Positions 33,516 to 42,660 are shown, counted from the stretch's first letter. The stretch: 64,000 bases of DNA from JBCBCP01 sp038530575 (GCA_038530575.1 JBCBCP010000007.1:1-64000), one strand, 5' to 3'. The notes: generated by a model not told the origin, from the letters alone. Numbers and translations are program-made.

Positions 33516-35174
33516 TCAGGTAAAGGCGATGTCGGCCGGACGGATCTCGAAGGAGATGTGGTGCCCGCCGCCGACGATACCTTCCTTCGTGTGGTTGTAG
33601 AGCGAGCGCCAGTAGGGCTGGATCGTGACGCCCTCTTCCTGGATCAGCTTCTGGCCCTTGGCCATCAGCGCGCGGCGCTTTTCCACGTCCGCAGTCGCCA
33701 GCGCTTCGGTCAGGATGCCGTCGAACTCGGCATTGGACCAGCCAAACTCGTTCCATGCCTCGCCGGAGCGGTAGGCCAGTGCCCAGATCTGGACGCCCAG
33801 CGGGCGGTGGTTCCAGTTCGTGGAGCTGAACGGGTATTTGGCCCAGTCGTTCCAGAAGGTCGAACCGGGCAGGATGGTCCGCTTGACGGGGATGCCCGCG
33901 TCACGCAACTGCGCCGCGACCGCGTCGGTGGTGTCCTTGCGCCACGCGTCGTCGATCGAGATCAGCTCGTGCTCGAACTCGCCCATGCCGGCCTCTTCCA
34001 TCAGCGCCTTGGCAGCTGCGGGATCGACGGGCATTGCTTCCAGCTCTGCATATTCCGGGTGCATCGGGCCGACGTGGTGGTTTTCGGCCGGGATGCCGCG
34101 GCTGGCATACCCCAGCTCGAGCAGGACGGAGTTGTCGACGGCCATCGCCAGCGCCTTGCGGACGCGTGCATCGGCGTAAGGCTTCATGCCATCGACTTCG
34201 GCTTCCTGGTTCGGGCGGATCACGATGGTTGCCGCAGTGGCAATCTCGTGACGGACCCAGCCGTCCAGCGTGTCGAAGATGTCGATGAATTCGCCTTCGA
34301 TGGTGTAGGTCATGTCGACTTCGTCAGCCTCTGCCGCCGCAACAAAGGCGGAGGGGTCGGTGCCGTAGTCGATATACTCGAGGCGATCCAGGAACGCGGC
34401 GTTGCCGGCATTCCAGTAGGTGTGGCCCTCGTTGCGGACCAGCACGCCTTTGACGCCAACTTCAAGCGATTCCGGCAGGTAGGGGCCGGTGCCGATGGGC
34501 GACGACAGGATGTCCGAACGCGGCGTGGACGGGTGCATGATGGCGGCGGGGTAGTCTGCCATGCCGGCGATCAACGTGATGTCCGATGCGGGCAGCATCA
34601 GTTTGATGGTGTGGCTGTCGACCATGACCAGCGCACCGTCGATCATCTTGTTGGTCTCGCCATCGATCATGGTAGCGAAACGGCCAGCCATCGAGTTGCC
34701 TTCGACGTCCTTGTCACACCAGCCTTCGATGTTGAACGCGACATGCTCGGCCGTCAGCTCTTCGCCGTTGTTCCACATCACGCCCTTGCGGATGTTGAGC
34801 GTGTACTCTGTCGCGTCGTCGTTGATTTCCCAGCTTTCCAGCAGCATGGGCTTGAACGTACCGTCGTTCTCGTACTGGACGAGGTACTCAAGCCAGCCAC
34901 GCGAGAAGTTTGCGATCTGCGACCAGTCGTTGGTGCGCGGGTCTTTGAGCGCGCGCACTTCGGTCTGGATGCGAATGGTGCCGCCCATCTTGTGGCCAGC
35001 AGCCTTTGCAGGCGCGGCCATGCCCAGCATGGAATAGGCCGTCGCGGCAGTCGCGCCAAAAGCACTAGCGGTCGCGAGGAACTCGCGGCGGTTGATCGGG
35101 TCGTTACCGACCTTTGCAGCGGATGCGACTACCTCTTTCGGCAGCGGTTTGCCCGTACGGGTCAAAAAATTCAT
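33516..35174 (-). CDS. ABC transporter substrate-binding protein (SBP_bac_5 family), Tat-exported
   Basis: A 552-residue periplasmic receptor of the peptide/nickel/opine type. A twin-arginine signal (NRREFLATASAFG, Arg29-Arg30) and hydrophobic stretch end in AAPAKAAG. The body has the family pattern LLESWEINDDATEYTLNIRKGVMWNNG and a C-terminal LIQEEGVTIQPYWRS. No ABC permease or ATPase gene is in the window, so partners must be elsewhere or this receptor is an orphan. It is about 100 bases downstream of the TauD gene and likely binds the substrate of the preceding catabolic operon. Confidence 0.92.
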   Translation of the reverse strand: MNFLTRTGKPLPKEVVASAAKVGNDPINRREFLATASAFGATAATAYSMLGMAAPAKAAGHKMGGTIRIQTEVRALKDPRTNDWSQIANFSRGWLEYLVQYENDGTFKPMLLESWEINDDATEYTLNIRKGVMWNNGEELTAEHVAFNIEGWCDKDVEGNSMAGRFATMIDGETNKMIDGALVMVDSHTIKLMLPASDITLIAGMADYPAAIMHPSTPRSDILSSPIGTGPYLPESLEVGVKGVLVRNEGHTYWNAGNAAFLDRLEYIDYGTDPSAFVAAAEADEVDMTYTIEGEFIDIFDTLDGWVRHEIATAATIVIRPNQEAEVDGMKPYADARVRKALAMAVDNSVLLELGYASRGIPAENHHVGPMHPEYAELEAMPVDPAAAKALMEEAGMGEFEHELISIDDAWRKDTTDAVAAQLRDAGIPVKRTILPGSTFWNDWAKYPFSSTNWNHRPLGVQIWALAYRSGEAWNEFGWSNAEFDGILTEALATADVEKRRALMAKGQKLIQEEGVTIQPYWRSLYNHTKEGIVGGGHHISFEIRPADIAFT

Positions 35175-35274
35175 GGTCTTCCTCTCTGTTGTCCAAGCGG
35201 AGTGAGTGCCCGCCTGCTATTTGCAGTTGATCTGCGTTATTGCACCCCATCGCGCACGGGGGACGGCGGTGAGT

Positions 35275-36153
35275 TCAAACGATCATACGCATCGCGTCAA
35301 CCCCATCATGTGGTCCTGCGGACACACAAATGCTCGATAATTTGCGGGGTTCGTCGTAGTTCCATGGGGTCGCGCGGTGCAGAACGGCCCGCTGGTCCCA
35401 GATCAATACATCTCCAGGTTGCCATGTATGCGCATATACATATTGCGGCTGCGTGACCCACGCCATCGCTTCATCGATCAATGCGGCGCCTTCTTCGGCG
35501 TCCATCCCCTCCACGGCAAAGGCGTGACTTGCGATATAGAGCGCCTCTGCCCCGTTTGCCGGGTTCTTCCAAACGGCCCGCCACATCTGGTCGGGCCATT
35601 TATTGAACATCGGCAGTTTTGCCAGCTCCGGGTCAATTCGCGCCCTTGAATGTGAATATCGATGCCAGAATGCGGCATCTCCAAGCCTTGATTTAAGCGC
35701 ATCCGGCATATCGGACCAGCCCGCCCGGGTTGAGGCAAGTTCGGTCTGCCCGCCTGTTTGGGTCACCACGCGCCCGATCAGGATGTTGGTCAGCGCGGGC
35801 ACCGGCAGAAAGGTGCTGTCGGAATGCCACAGCATGTTGGCCTTCAGGTTCAGCGTGTGCAGGTCCATCTCCCCGGTGACCGAGCCGTCGTCGCGGATAT
35901 TGCTGACCTCGGGCACCTTAAACGCCTCGCCTTCCTTGCGTTCGTCCGCCATCCGGTCCTCGATCGGGCCGAACATCTGGGCAAGGCGCATGTGGGCCGC
36001 GTCGTCAATCTCCTGCCCGCGCAGCAAGAGCACCGAATGATCCTCGAACAAAGCGCGAAAAGCCGGAAAACTGTCTTCGGTCAGGTCGGCCAGCTGCAGC
36101 CCGCGTATCTGCACGCCAAAGCGGTCATGGATCGGCGATGTTTCCCAGGTCAT
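35275..36153 (-). CDS. TauD/TfdA family Fe(II)/2-oxoglutarate dioxygenase
   Basis: A 292-residue oxygenase. The metal ligands are HSD (in MLWHSDSTFLPV, about residue 110) and a distal His in RAVLHRATPWNYDEPRKL (about 260), followed by the Arg that would bind 2-oxoglutarate. Family members hydroxylate a carbon next to sulfonate, ether, amine or carboxylate groups, often releasing the product. ATGA overlap with the FAD oxidase gene indicates coupling. The substrate is unknown; the operon suggests a nitrogenous organic acid. Confidence 0.9.
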   Translation of the reverse strand: MTWETSPIHDRFGVQIRGLQLADLTEDSFPAFRALFEDHSVLLLRGQEIDDAAHMRLAQMFGPIEDRMADERKEGEAFKVPEVSNIRDDGSVTGEMDLHTLNLKANMLWHSDSTFLPVPALTNILIGRVVTQTGGQTELASTRAGWSDMPDALKSRLGDAAFWHRYSHSRARIDPELAKLPMFNKWPDQMWRAVWKNPANGAEALYIASHAFAVEGMDAEEGAALIDEAMAWVTQPQYVYAHTWQPGDVLIWDQRAVLHRATPWNYDEPRKLSSICVSAGPHDGVDAMRMIV

Positions 36154-37556
36154 GCGTGCGCTCCCATCGCTTCGATCTCTTCGGGGCTGTTGTCACGAAT
36201 GTCGCACCAAAACCGGCTTTTCGGACTGTTCAGCAGACCCTTCGGGTCCAGCCGCTTTTTCCATGCCAGATGCGTGTAGTCCGGCTTTAATCCCCCGCCT
36301 TCGACAAAATAGGTATGCGCGTCGTAGACCGGAAACCCATTCGCTTCGTAGGTTGCGTTGATCTCTTCCAGCCGCTCGGGCGTTTTGAACCAGATGATCG
36401 GCAGATCGAAGGTCACGATGTCGCCGCCAACCCGCGCAAATTCATGGTGCATCCAGACATCATCGCCCAGCTTGCCGCGCAGATCGGCGATTTTGTCCGC
36501 GTCCGGCGGGGTCGGACAGCCAACCTGCTGGTAGGTTGCGCTGCGGTCGGCCTTCAGGACCTGCAGCGTCGTGTGGTTGTAGCTGAAATCATACATATGC
36601 GGGAGCTTGCGCGCCTCCCGGTCCGCATCGGTCAGCACCTGGTCGACATGCCCGCCGCCCGCCTCGATCAGCGCACGAAAGGCGGTCTCATCCTCGGCGG
36701 GGAACATGGAGACAAGCAGATGTTTTTCGGCGCGGATATGCCCTTCGAGCCGGGGAAAATAGGCGCAGATGCGGGCATCAACCGTGGTCAGCAGCTTGCG
36801 CGCGACGTCTTCGGCCTTGGCGATCTCATGCGCGCAGGCATAGGCCGCCTCATAGCTGTCAAAGGTAGCCAGCCCGCCAACCCAGTCACGCTTGGGCACC
36901 GTGCGCAGCGTGACCTCTGTAATCACCCCGTTCAGTCCCCAGGCGTGGTGAATCAGAAGCGTATCGGGTCCTTCGAACAGGTGTTCCTTCGGCGTTTCCT
37001 CAACGCTCATCACCTTCAAGGCGCGTAAATTCCCCGGGTCACGCAACGCACCGTTGGCGATCGACCCGATCCCGGCACTGCCCCCCGCGACAAAGCCGCC
37101 TACGGTGGCGATGTCCTGAGTTGACGGAAACATCGCCATCTCCCGCCCATGCGGGGCCAAGGCTGTGTTGATGTCTGCCATCAGCGCGCCAGCCTCGACC
37201 CGCACGAAATCGTCGCCAATCTCAAGCACCTTGTTCATGCTCGTTGTTTCAATGATCAGCCCGCCAGCCATCGGCACCGCCTGACCATAGTTGCCTGTTC
37301 CACCCCCGCGTAGGACCACAGGCAGGTCATGGGCGTAAGCGGTCGCCAGAACCTTTACCATCTCCTGCGGTGTTTTGGGCAGCGCAACCAGATCGCCGAA
37401 GCACTTCTTCAATTCGGCATTCAGGATCGGCGAATACCAAAAGAAATCGCGGCTTCGTTTCTTGACCAGCACGGTTTCATCAATGATCTCGACCGGGTCC
37501 AGTGCAGCAGCAACGGCGGGCCAGTCGACGTGATCGGTCTGTCCAGAAATGCTCAT
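36150..37556 (-). CDS. FAD-binding oxidoreductase (VAO/GlcD-like)
   Basis: A 468-residue flavoprotein of the vanillyl-alcohol-oxidase superfamily. The PCMH-type FAD domain is seen as LPVVLRGGGTGNYGQAVP (about 78-95) and GGFVAGGSAGIGSIANG (about 155-170), and the C-terminal substrate domain follows. Relatives oxidise 2-hydroxy acids, lactones or amines. It is exactly adjacent to the amidohydrolase gene upstream and overlaps TauD downstream by ATGA, so it belongs to the five-gene coupled set. Confidence 0.9.
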   Translation of the reverse strand: MSISGQTDHVDWPAVAAALDPVEIIDETVLVKKRSRDFFWYSPILNAELKKCFGDLVALPKTPQEMVKVLATAYAHDLPVVLRGGGTGNYGQAVPMAGGLIIETTSMNKVLEIGDDFVRVEAGALMADINTALAPHGREMAMFPSTQDIATVGGFVAGGSAGIGSIANGALRDPGNLRALKVMSVEETPKEHLFEGPDTLLIHHAWGLNGVITEVTLRTVPKRDWVGGLATFDSYEAAYACAHEIAKAEDVARKLLTTVDARICAYFPRLEGHIRAEKHLLVSMFPAEDETAFRALIEAGGGHVDQVLTDADREARKLPHMYDFSYNHTTLQVLKADRSATYQQVGCPTPPDADKIADLRGKLGDDVWMHHEFARVGGDIVTFDLPIIWFKTPERLEEINATYEANGFPVYDAHTYFVEGGGLKPDYTHLAWKKRLDPKGLLNSPKSRFWCDIRDNSPEEIEAMGAHA

Positions 37557-38726
37557 TCAATGCTCCATCATTAGAGGGGTCAGCGGTGCGCGGCCGGCAA
37601 CAAGATCGGCTACGCTCGCCGCCGAAGATTGGCGCAGCGCGCTTTGCGGCGCGCCGTCAACGTATATGGGCTCAAGCCCCAACGCCTTGCGAGCGTCAGT
37701 GGTGATCATGCCCAGCCAATCGGACATCGGCGGGTCAAGGTGAGCGGCGAGGTGCGCCAGATGCAGCGCCGCCATCGGGTCATGCTGGCCGGTCGGGCAA
37801 AACGCATCGCCGACATTGTCCGAGGCGACGATGACAGGCACGCCCGCTGCACGCAGCTCGCGCAGCCGGGTCAGCCCGCGCCGGTCCGGGGTGCCGTCCG
37901 AGCGCCCCTGCAGGTAGAGGTTCGTCGTTGGCAGCGCACAGATGGTGATCCCGGCCCGGGCGCATTTCTCCGCGATCCGGGCGAAATCGGCCGGGGCTTT
38001 GTCCATCAGCCCCACCGCGTGGCCGCACAGGATCGGCCCGTCAAACCGCATCTCGAGCGCCATGTCCGCAACGGCTTCGACCCCGTCCAGATCGCCCAGC
38101 CCTTCGTCCACATGAAAATCCAGCGGCGCGCCCTGCGCAATCGCGTAGCCAAAGATCGCGCGCAGCCCCTCCCGCGTCTTGTCGTGCCCAAGGATGAACG
38201 CCCCCGGCACGCCGCCGTGCAGATGCGGGCCCACGGCGGCGGCAAAGTCCGGGTCCGCCCACTGGTCGATGCCCAAAAGCGCGGCGCGTTGCAGCTCCAG
38301 CGGCGAGTCCATGTCCGCCATCACGGACCAGGCCAGCGGCGGCTCCGGCACGGTGCCCCAGTCGACATGGGTGCGTAGCGCGCTGCATCCTGCCGCTTCG
38401 GCCCCGCGCAGGCCGCGGCCCGCGCGGGTGCGCAGATCGTCCTCGGTCCAGTTGGCCTTGTCGTCCCACTGCCGCGCGATGGCCTGCCGCAAATCCCCAC
38501 CGACAGCACCCAGCCGCGCAATCGTGTGGCATTTGTCGAGGTGGCAATGCGCCTCTGCAAGGGCGGGAATGACCATACGGGGGCGTTTGGTTGCCTCTGA
38601 AGCGGTCATGCCCGTGACCCGAGCGCCGGTGACCACGAGGTCCCCGCGCAGGCAGTCGCCATCGGGCGCCCCGCCAAAGCCGGCCGGATCGCGCAGCAGG
38701 GTGCGAGGCACAAGCACATCGCGCAT
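37557..38726 (-). CDS. Amidohydrolase, cytosine-deaminase-like
   Basis: A 389-residue metal-dependent hydrolase. Motifs are AHCHLDK (metal ligands, about residue 60), FHVDEGLGDLDG (about 205), a His in CGHAVGL, and SDNVGDAF with the catalytic Asp (about 310). These fit the CodA-like group that deaminates or opens cyclic amidines, ureides and triazines. ATGA overlap with the creatininase gene. Its target is probably a heterocyclic or ureido nitrogen compound, by context with creatininase. Confidence 0.9.
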   Translation of the reverse strand: MRDVLVPRTLLRDPAGFGGAPDGDCLRGDLVVTGARVTGMTASEATKRPRMVIPALAEAHCHLDKCHTIARLGAVGGDLRQAIARQWDDKANWTEDDLRTRAGRGLRGAEAAGCSALRTHVDWGTVPEPPLAWSVMADMDSPLELQRAALLGIDQWADPDFAAAVGPHLHGGVPGAFILGHDKTREGLRAIFGYAIAQGAPLDFHVDEGLGDLDGVEAVADMALEMRFDGPILCGHAVGLMDKAPADFARIAEKCARAGITICALPTTNLYLQGRSDGTPDRRGLTRLRELRAAGVPVIVASDNVGDAFCPTGQHDPMAALHLAHLAAHLDPPMSDWLGMITTDARKALGLEPIYVDGAPQSALRQSSAASVADLVAGRAPLTPLMMEH

Positions 38727-39508
38727 CAGCGGCCCATCTCAAATGTCGCAAAGTCTGCCAGATACCGCGCAAGGCCGCGCGCCGCCCGGTCCATAAGCGC
38801 CGCCCCCCGATCCGCCGTCGCGGCCGCAGCATTGCCAAGCGCCCCATCCGGGTTCAGATCCTCGATGACCCAGCCAGGGCGCGCGGGCTGGCCGGTCAGA
38901 CCGGTCAGGCGGCCCGCATCCTCCCAATCCTGCATGGCGGTGCGGAAGTCTTGGGCCTTGTCCATGTCAACGGCGCCCGGCCTCAAGGCCAACATCGCCG
39001 AGGTCTCGAAATCGCCCGCATGCAAGTCGTAGGCCAACGCGCGGGCATCAAAAAGATCGTCGTAATCGGCAAAGGCTGACCAGCTCGCATGCGCGACGAT
39101 CATCCCGTGATCAATCCGCCCCTCGCGCGCTGCGACCTCCAGAAGTGCGGTGTTCCCGCCATGCCCGTTCAGCAGCAGCAGACGCTGCACCCCGCTCCGC
39201 GCCAGTGACGCAATGAGGTCGCGCAACACCGCCAGCAAGGTCTCTGCGCTCAGTGAAAGTGTCCCCGGAAAGCCATTGTGTTCATTGCTTTTGGTCACCG
39301 TCAGCGCGGGCAGGATCAGCACGCGCTGCGCCGGGTCCAGATGCGCAAGGCACCCCGTCGCCGCGGCCAGCGCCAGATCGCTGTCCACGGACAGGGGAAG
39401 GTGCGGGCCATGCTGCTCTGTCGCGCCAAGGGGCAGCACAGCGATCAGGTCATCCGGCAATGCGCGCAGCGACGGGCTGCTCTGATCCGCCCAAAACCCC
39501 TGCATCAT
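38726..39508 (-). CDS. Creatininase family amidohydrolase
   Basis: A 260-residue member of the creatininase family, binuclear-metal enzymes that hydrolyse cyclic amides or formamides. The family signature LPLGATEQHGPHLPLSVDSDLA is at about 27-48, LLLLNGHGGN at about 107, and the AGDFETSAML region carries a metal-binding Glu. ATG 39508 gives an ATGA overlap with the amidotransferase gene; the frame is open from 39550. Creatinine itself is only one possible substrate. Confidence 0.9.
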   Translation of the reverse strand: MMQGFWADQSSPSLRALPDDLIAVLPLGATEQHGPHLPLSVDSDLALAAATGCLAHLDPAQRVLILPALTVTKSNEHNGFPGTLSLSAETLLAVLRDLIASLARSGVQRLLLLNGHGGNTALLEVAAREGRIDHGMIVAHASWSAFADYDDLFDARALAYDLHAGDFETSAMLALRPGAVDMDKAQDFRTAMQDWEDAGRLTGLTGQPARPGWVIEDLNPDGALGNAAAATADRGAALMDRAARGLARYLADFATFEMGR

Positions 39509-40194
39509 GCCGCCTGTCCGAACATGTCGTCCATCAGCGCGTAGAACCAATCGGCCTGCGCCCGGTCATGGGCCAGCATCAACGTTTCCTGCGTCTCTGG
39601 CGTCTGGCAGCCGGGCTTGCCGTAGCTGGAATTGCCGATCTGCCAGCGCCGAAAGCCTTCGATCGTGACCTCCGGATGGAACTGCACCGCAAGCGCCTTG
39701 CCATGCCGGAACGCCTGATTGGGAAACAACGCGCTGGTGGCCAGATGCGTCGCCCCGTCTGGAATGTCGAAGGTGTGCCAATGGGCCTGGGTAAAGTGCA
39801 TCGGGCGCGGCAGAAAGTCCGACCCGGCGCCCGTCGGCGACACCTCGTAATAGCCAAATTCGTGCAGATCCTCACGCGCGCCCGCCCACGCCCCCAGCGC
39901 GCGGGCCAGCATCTGGGCGCCCTGGCAGATGCCAAGAAAGGGAACGCCTGCACGCAGCGCATCGTCGATCAGGCGGTATTCGTCCCGCAAGAAGGGGTTG
40001 GTCGCCTCGCTATCAGCATCGAACATGCCGCCATACACAACAACACCCGCGACGTCCGGGGCAATCTGCCCGGCCTCCTCGCCCCGAAAGGGCCTGCGAA
40101 TGTCAGCGGTGACACCGTTCTGGACACACCAATTTGTCACGCGGTCATCCGTCGGGCCAGCGCCGTGCCGGATGCATAAAAGCCTTTTGCTCAC
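39505..40194 (-). CDS. Type 1 glutamine amidotransferase, GMP-synthase-like
   Basis: A 229-residue class I glutamine amidotransferase domain. The nucleophile is Cys in FLGICQGAQ (about residue 89) and the catalytic His-Pro-Glu is in AVQFHPEVT (about 172). GTG 40194 is chosen because GGAGGG lies five bases upstream; the frame is open from 40224. With no synthetase domain, it may act as a peptidase-like hydrolase on gamma-glutamyl compounds, as in gamma-glutamyl-amine catabolism. It is the first gene of the coupled operon. Confidence 0.88.
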   Translation of the reverse strand: MSKRLLCIRHGAGPTDDRVTNWCVQNGVTADIRRPFRGEEAGQIAPDVAGVVVYGGMFDADSEATNPFLRDEYRLIDDALRAGVPFLGICQGAQMLARALGAWAGAREDLHEFGYYEVSPTGAGSDFLPRPMHFTQAHWHTFDIPDGATHLATSALFPNQAFRHGKALAVQFHPEVTIEGFRRWQIGNSSYGKPGCQTPETQETLMLAHDRAQADWFYALMDDMFGQAA

Positions 40195-40296
40195 CGTTCC
40201 CTCCATCGGAAATGATGCGATCAAGGCCCTTTAGACTCTGTGCCAGAGAGTATCAGTAGCCTTTCAAATCCCGCTACACTGCGCAAGGGTGAACCC

Positions 40297-40683
40297 ATGA
40301 AATCCTTGAACCCGCCCAGCATTGCCCCGCCTTTTGCCCGCTACTCTCACGGTATCGAACTGCCCCCGGGGGCGCGGATCGTGCGCACGTCGGGCCAGCT
40401 TGGCCTTACCGCTGATGGCACCGTGCCGGAGGGCGCCGCGGCGCAGGCGGAGATCTGTTTTGCCAATATCACGGCAATCCTGGCCGAGGCGGGCATGGGG
40501 CCGGGGCAGGTGTGCCACCTGAATGCCTATGTGACAGGGCGCGCGCACATGGCGGGGTATATGGCGGCACGCGACGCGTTTCTGGCCGAGGTTTCGGTGC
40601 TGCCCTCCTCGACCCTCATGATCGTCTCGGGGTTCACCCGGCCCGAATTCGTGGTCGAGGTCGAAGCCTGGGCCGCAGGGTAG
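40297..40683 (+). CDS. RidA family protein (enamine/imine deaminase)
   Basis: A 128-residue RidA/YjgF homolog, a family that hydrolyses reactive enamines and imines to ketones and ammonia. Visible are the N-terminal PPFARYSHGIELPPGARIVRTSGQLG segment and the C-terminal STLMIVSGFTRPEFVVEVEAWA, with the conserved acidic residue replacing the usual EIEAIA ending. ATG 40297 follows AAGGGTGA. It is divergent from the amidotransferase operon and may detoxify intermediates of that pathway. Confidence 0.88.
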   Translation: MKSLNPPSIAPPFARYSHGIELPPGARIVRTSGQLGLTADGTVPEGAAAQAEICFANITAILAEAGMGPGQVCHLNAYVTGRAHMAGYMAARDAFLAEVSVLPSSTLMIVSGFTRPEFVVEVEAWAAG

Positions 40684-40729
40684 GCGATCCTTCAAAGGAT
40701 CGCAGGCCAGCAATTCTTCGAAGAATTGC
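40684..40729. repeat. Twin palindromes between convergent ridA-like and DUF2783 genes
   Basis: The first, GCGATCCTTCAAAGGATCGC (40684-40703), and the second, GCAATTCTTCGAAGAATTGC (40710-40729), are each near-perfect palindromes six bases apart. They match at 15 of 20 positions, and four of the five differences come as two compensatory base-pair changes that keep each stem paired. They begin at the base after the RidA stop, in a 51-base gap between converging genes, so a bidirectional terminator role is plausible. Confidence 0.85.
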
Positions 40730-40734
40730 CGGGC

Positions 40735-40917
40735 TCAGCTGCGGGCCGCGTCGAACAAGGCCTTCAGCCGCTCCGCATCCCCGATCTCGTTCATCATCAT
40801 CAGGACCAGCCGGGCGTTGAGCGCGTGGCTTTCCGCTTCGCTCAGCCCGTCATGGGCCTGCATCAGCGCTGCATAAACCGCGTCGCCCGCCGCGCCCAAT
40901 TTGTCATCGAGGATCAT
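40735..40917 (-). CDS. DUF2783 domain-containing small protein
   Basis: A 60-residue, mostly helical acidic protein with the pattern AVYAALMQAHDGLSEAESHALNARLVLMM typical of DUF2783. ATG 40917 overlaps the stop of the FAD monooxygenase gene by ATGA, so the two are made together. Small DUF2783 proteins recur next to flavin aromatic hydroxylases and could be an accessory subunit; no biochemical role is known to me. Confidence 0.82.
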   Translation of the reverse strand: MILDDKLGAAGDAVYAALMQAHDGLSEAESHALNARLVLMMMNEIGDAERLKALFDAARS

Positions 40918-42452
40918 GTGCGGCCTCCGGCCTGACGGGTGGCCCGGGTGATTACCTCTGCATCGGGCGTGTCGAACGCGGCCGCGATGTGCCCGTCCGG
41001 CCGGATCAGGTAAGCGCAATCGGTACCGTAGCGGGCGCGCAGAGCATCGTTAGGCTTAGGCACCGCAAGCACCTCGACATCCACCTCCACCTCAAACGCG
41101 CCGAGCGTCAGCAACACAAATCGCCCCTGCACCGCTTCGATCAGCCAGCCGCCATCCAGCGGTGCGTCGATTACCGCCCGCCCGACAAGCGGATGGTCCC
41201 CGGTCTGCAGCGTCATGCCGCCAAGCGTGCAGGGCTCGGACAGCCGACCCGAATTGATCAGCCGGCGGGCAAATGGATGATCCGCCGCGAGCCGCAGGAC
41301 TTCATCGCGAAACAGCGCTTCGATGGGCGATTTCGGGGTCATGAAGTTGGTGGCGCGGGACGAGTTTAGGATATTCTCCGCCGACCCGTGTCCGCGCTCT
41401 TCCTGATAGGTCTCCAGCAATGCGTCATCTGCCCCGTTCAGAACGGCCGCCAGCTTCCAGCCCAGATTGTCAACATCCTGAATGCCGCCATTGCCGCCCC
41501 GCGCGCCAAAGGGAGACACCACATGCGCGCTGTCGCCAACAAAGATGACCCGCCCGTGCACAAACTCGTCCAGCTTGGCACAGCGGAATTTATACACGCT
41601 CATCCAGTCCAGCCGGAAGGGCACGTCGCCGATGATCGCCTTGATCCGCGGAATCACCTTTTTTTCGGTCGCCTCTTCCTTGGGGTCCGTCTCTGGCCCA
41701 AGCTGCAGGTCGATGCGGTAGATGTTGTCGGGCTGTTTGTGCAGCAGCGCGCTTTGGCCCTTGTGGAAGGGCGGGGCGAACCAGAACCAGCGCTCGGGAT
41801 CGTCCGTCTCGAACGGGCTGTGCGGCAGCTCCACATCGACGATCAGGAAATGCTCTTCAAAGGTTTGCCCCTCAAAGGGCAGGTCCATACGCTTGCGTGT
41901 GGGCGATCCGGCGCCCTCGCAGGCGAGGTAGTAATCCGCCTCAAGCGTATAGGGGCCATCGGGTGTTTCAACGTCAATCTCGACATGGGTGCTGTGGTCG
42001 CGGTGCGCCGTCACCTTGTTCAGAAACCGCAGATCCACGCCCAACTCTTGAGCACGCTCGACCAGGTACTGTTCAACGTAATATTGCTGAAGGTTGATGA
42101 AGGCCGGGTATTTGTGCCCATCCTCGGGCAGCAGGTCGAAGGAATAAACCTCCTTGCCTCCATGAAAGAGCCGTCCGACCTTCCATGTCACGCCCTTTTC
42201 CAGCATCCGCTCGCCTACGCCGAGGCGGTCAAAGATCTCGAGCGTGCGCTTGGCCCAACAGATCGCGCGGGAGCCAACGGAGACGACGTTGTTGTCGTCC
42301 AGCACCACCGCCTGCACGCCTCGCTGCGCGAGGTCGATCGCCATGGCGAGGCCTATCGGCCCCGCACCGACGATCACCACCGGATGGCGTGGTTCGGTTT
42401 CGGTTAGACCGGCAGGAGGGTCGTACGGGAAAGGGGCGTAATCATAGGCCAT
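40914..42452 (-). CDS. FAD-dependent aromatic monooxygenase (MhpA-like)
   Basis: A 512-residue group A flavoprotein hydroxylase. The FAD dinucleotide motif is VIVGAGPIGLAMAIDLA (about 26-42), and GD-containing FAD motif VIFVGDSAHVVSPFGARGGNGG is at about 300. The C-terminal thioredoxin-like region is degenerate. Relatives hydroxylate phenolic rings using NAD(P)H and O2. Position in the homogentisate operon suggests that it produces homogentisate or a related hydroquinone from a hydroxyphenyl compound; the exact substrate is unknown. Confidence 0.9.
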   Translation of the reverse strand: MAYDYAPFPYDPPAGLTETEPRHPVVIVGAGPIGLAMAIDLAQRGVQAVVLDDNNVVSVGSRAICWAKRTLEIFDRLGVGERMLEKGVTWKVGRLFHGGKEVYSFDLLPEDGHKYPAFINLQQYYVEQYLVERAQELGVDLRFLNKVTAHRDHSTHVEIDVETPDGPYTLEADYYLACEGAGSPTRKRMDLPFEGQTFEEHFLIVDVELPHSPFETDDPERWFWFAPPFHKGQSALLHKQPDNIYRIDLQLGPETDPKEEATEKKVIPRIKAIIGDVPFRLDWMSVYKFRCAKLDEFVHGRVIFVGDSAHVVSPFGARGGNGGIQDVDNLGWKLAAVLNGADDALLETYQEERGHGSAENILNSSRATNFMTPKSPIEALFRDEVLRLAADHPFARRLINSGRLSEPCTLGGMTLQTGDHPLVGRAVIDAPLDGGWLIEAVQGRFVLLTLGAFEVEVDVEVLAVPKPNDALRARYGTDCAYLIRPDGHIAAAFDTPDAEVITRATRQAGGRT

Positions 42453-42660
42453 CTGGGTGGTCCTTTTTGATCAGTTTCCACATCGTCCAGGCAAAGGTGC
42501 CGCCAAAGAAAATCGTTGCAATGCCAATCGCTTCCCACCCGCCAGGTCCCGTGGGCAGACCGCGATAAAGCAGGGCACCGATCACAGCCGCAAGACCAAG
42601 GACGGAGAAGGTCAGCCGAAACATCAGGTCGCCGCGCGTGGGGCCGTATTTGTTCTTCAT
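42442..42660 (-). CDS. Small membrane protein in the homogentisate operon (downstream of the pair)
   Basis: A 72-residue protein with two hydrophobic segments (about 12-30 and 42-60), a basic N-terminus (MKNKYGPTRGD) and a polar C-terminal tail (KKDHPDGL). It overlaps the next gene, the FAD hydroxylase, by 11 bases and the preceding small gene by ATGA. I do not recognise a family. Tight overlaps on both sides argue that it is a real gene. Confidence 0.72.
   Translation of the reverse strand: MKNKYGPTRGDLMFRLTFSVLGLAAVIGALLYRGLPTGPGGWEAIGIATIFFGGTFAWTMWKLIKKDHPDGL

Noticed and set aside
33558..35456. Plus-strand open frame of 632 codons opposite the solute-binding protein
   Set aside because: Antisense shadow of a protein with clear Tat signal and family motifs; no ribosome site or domain of its own.
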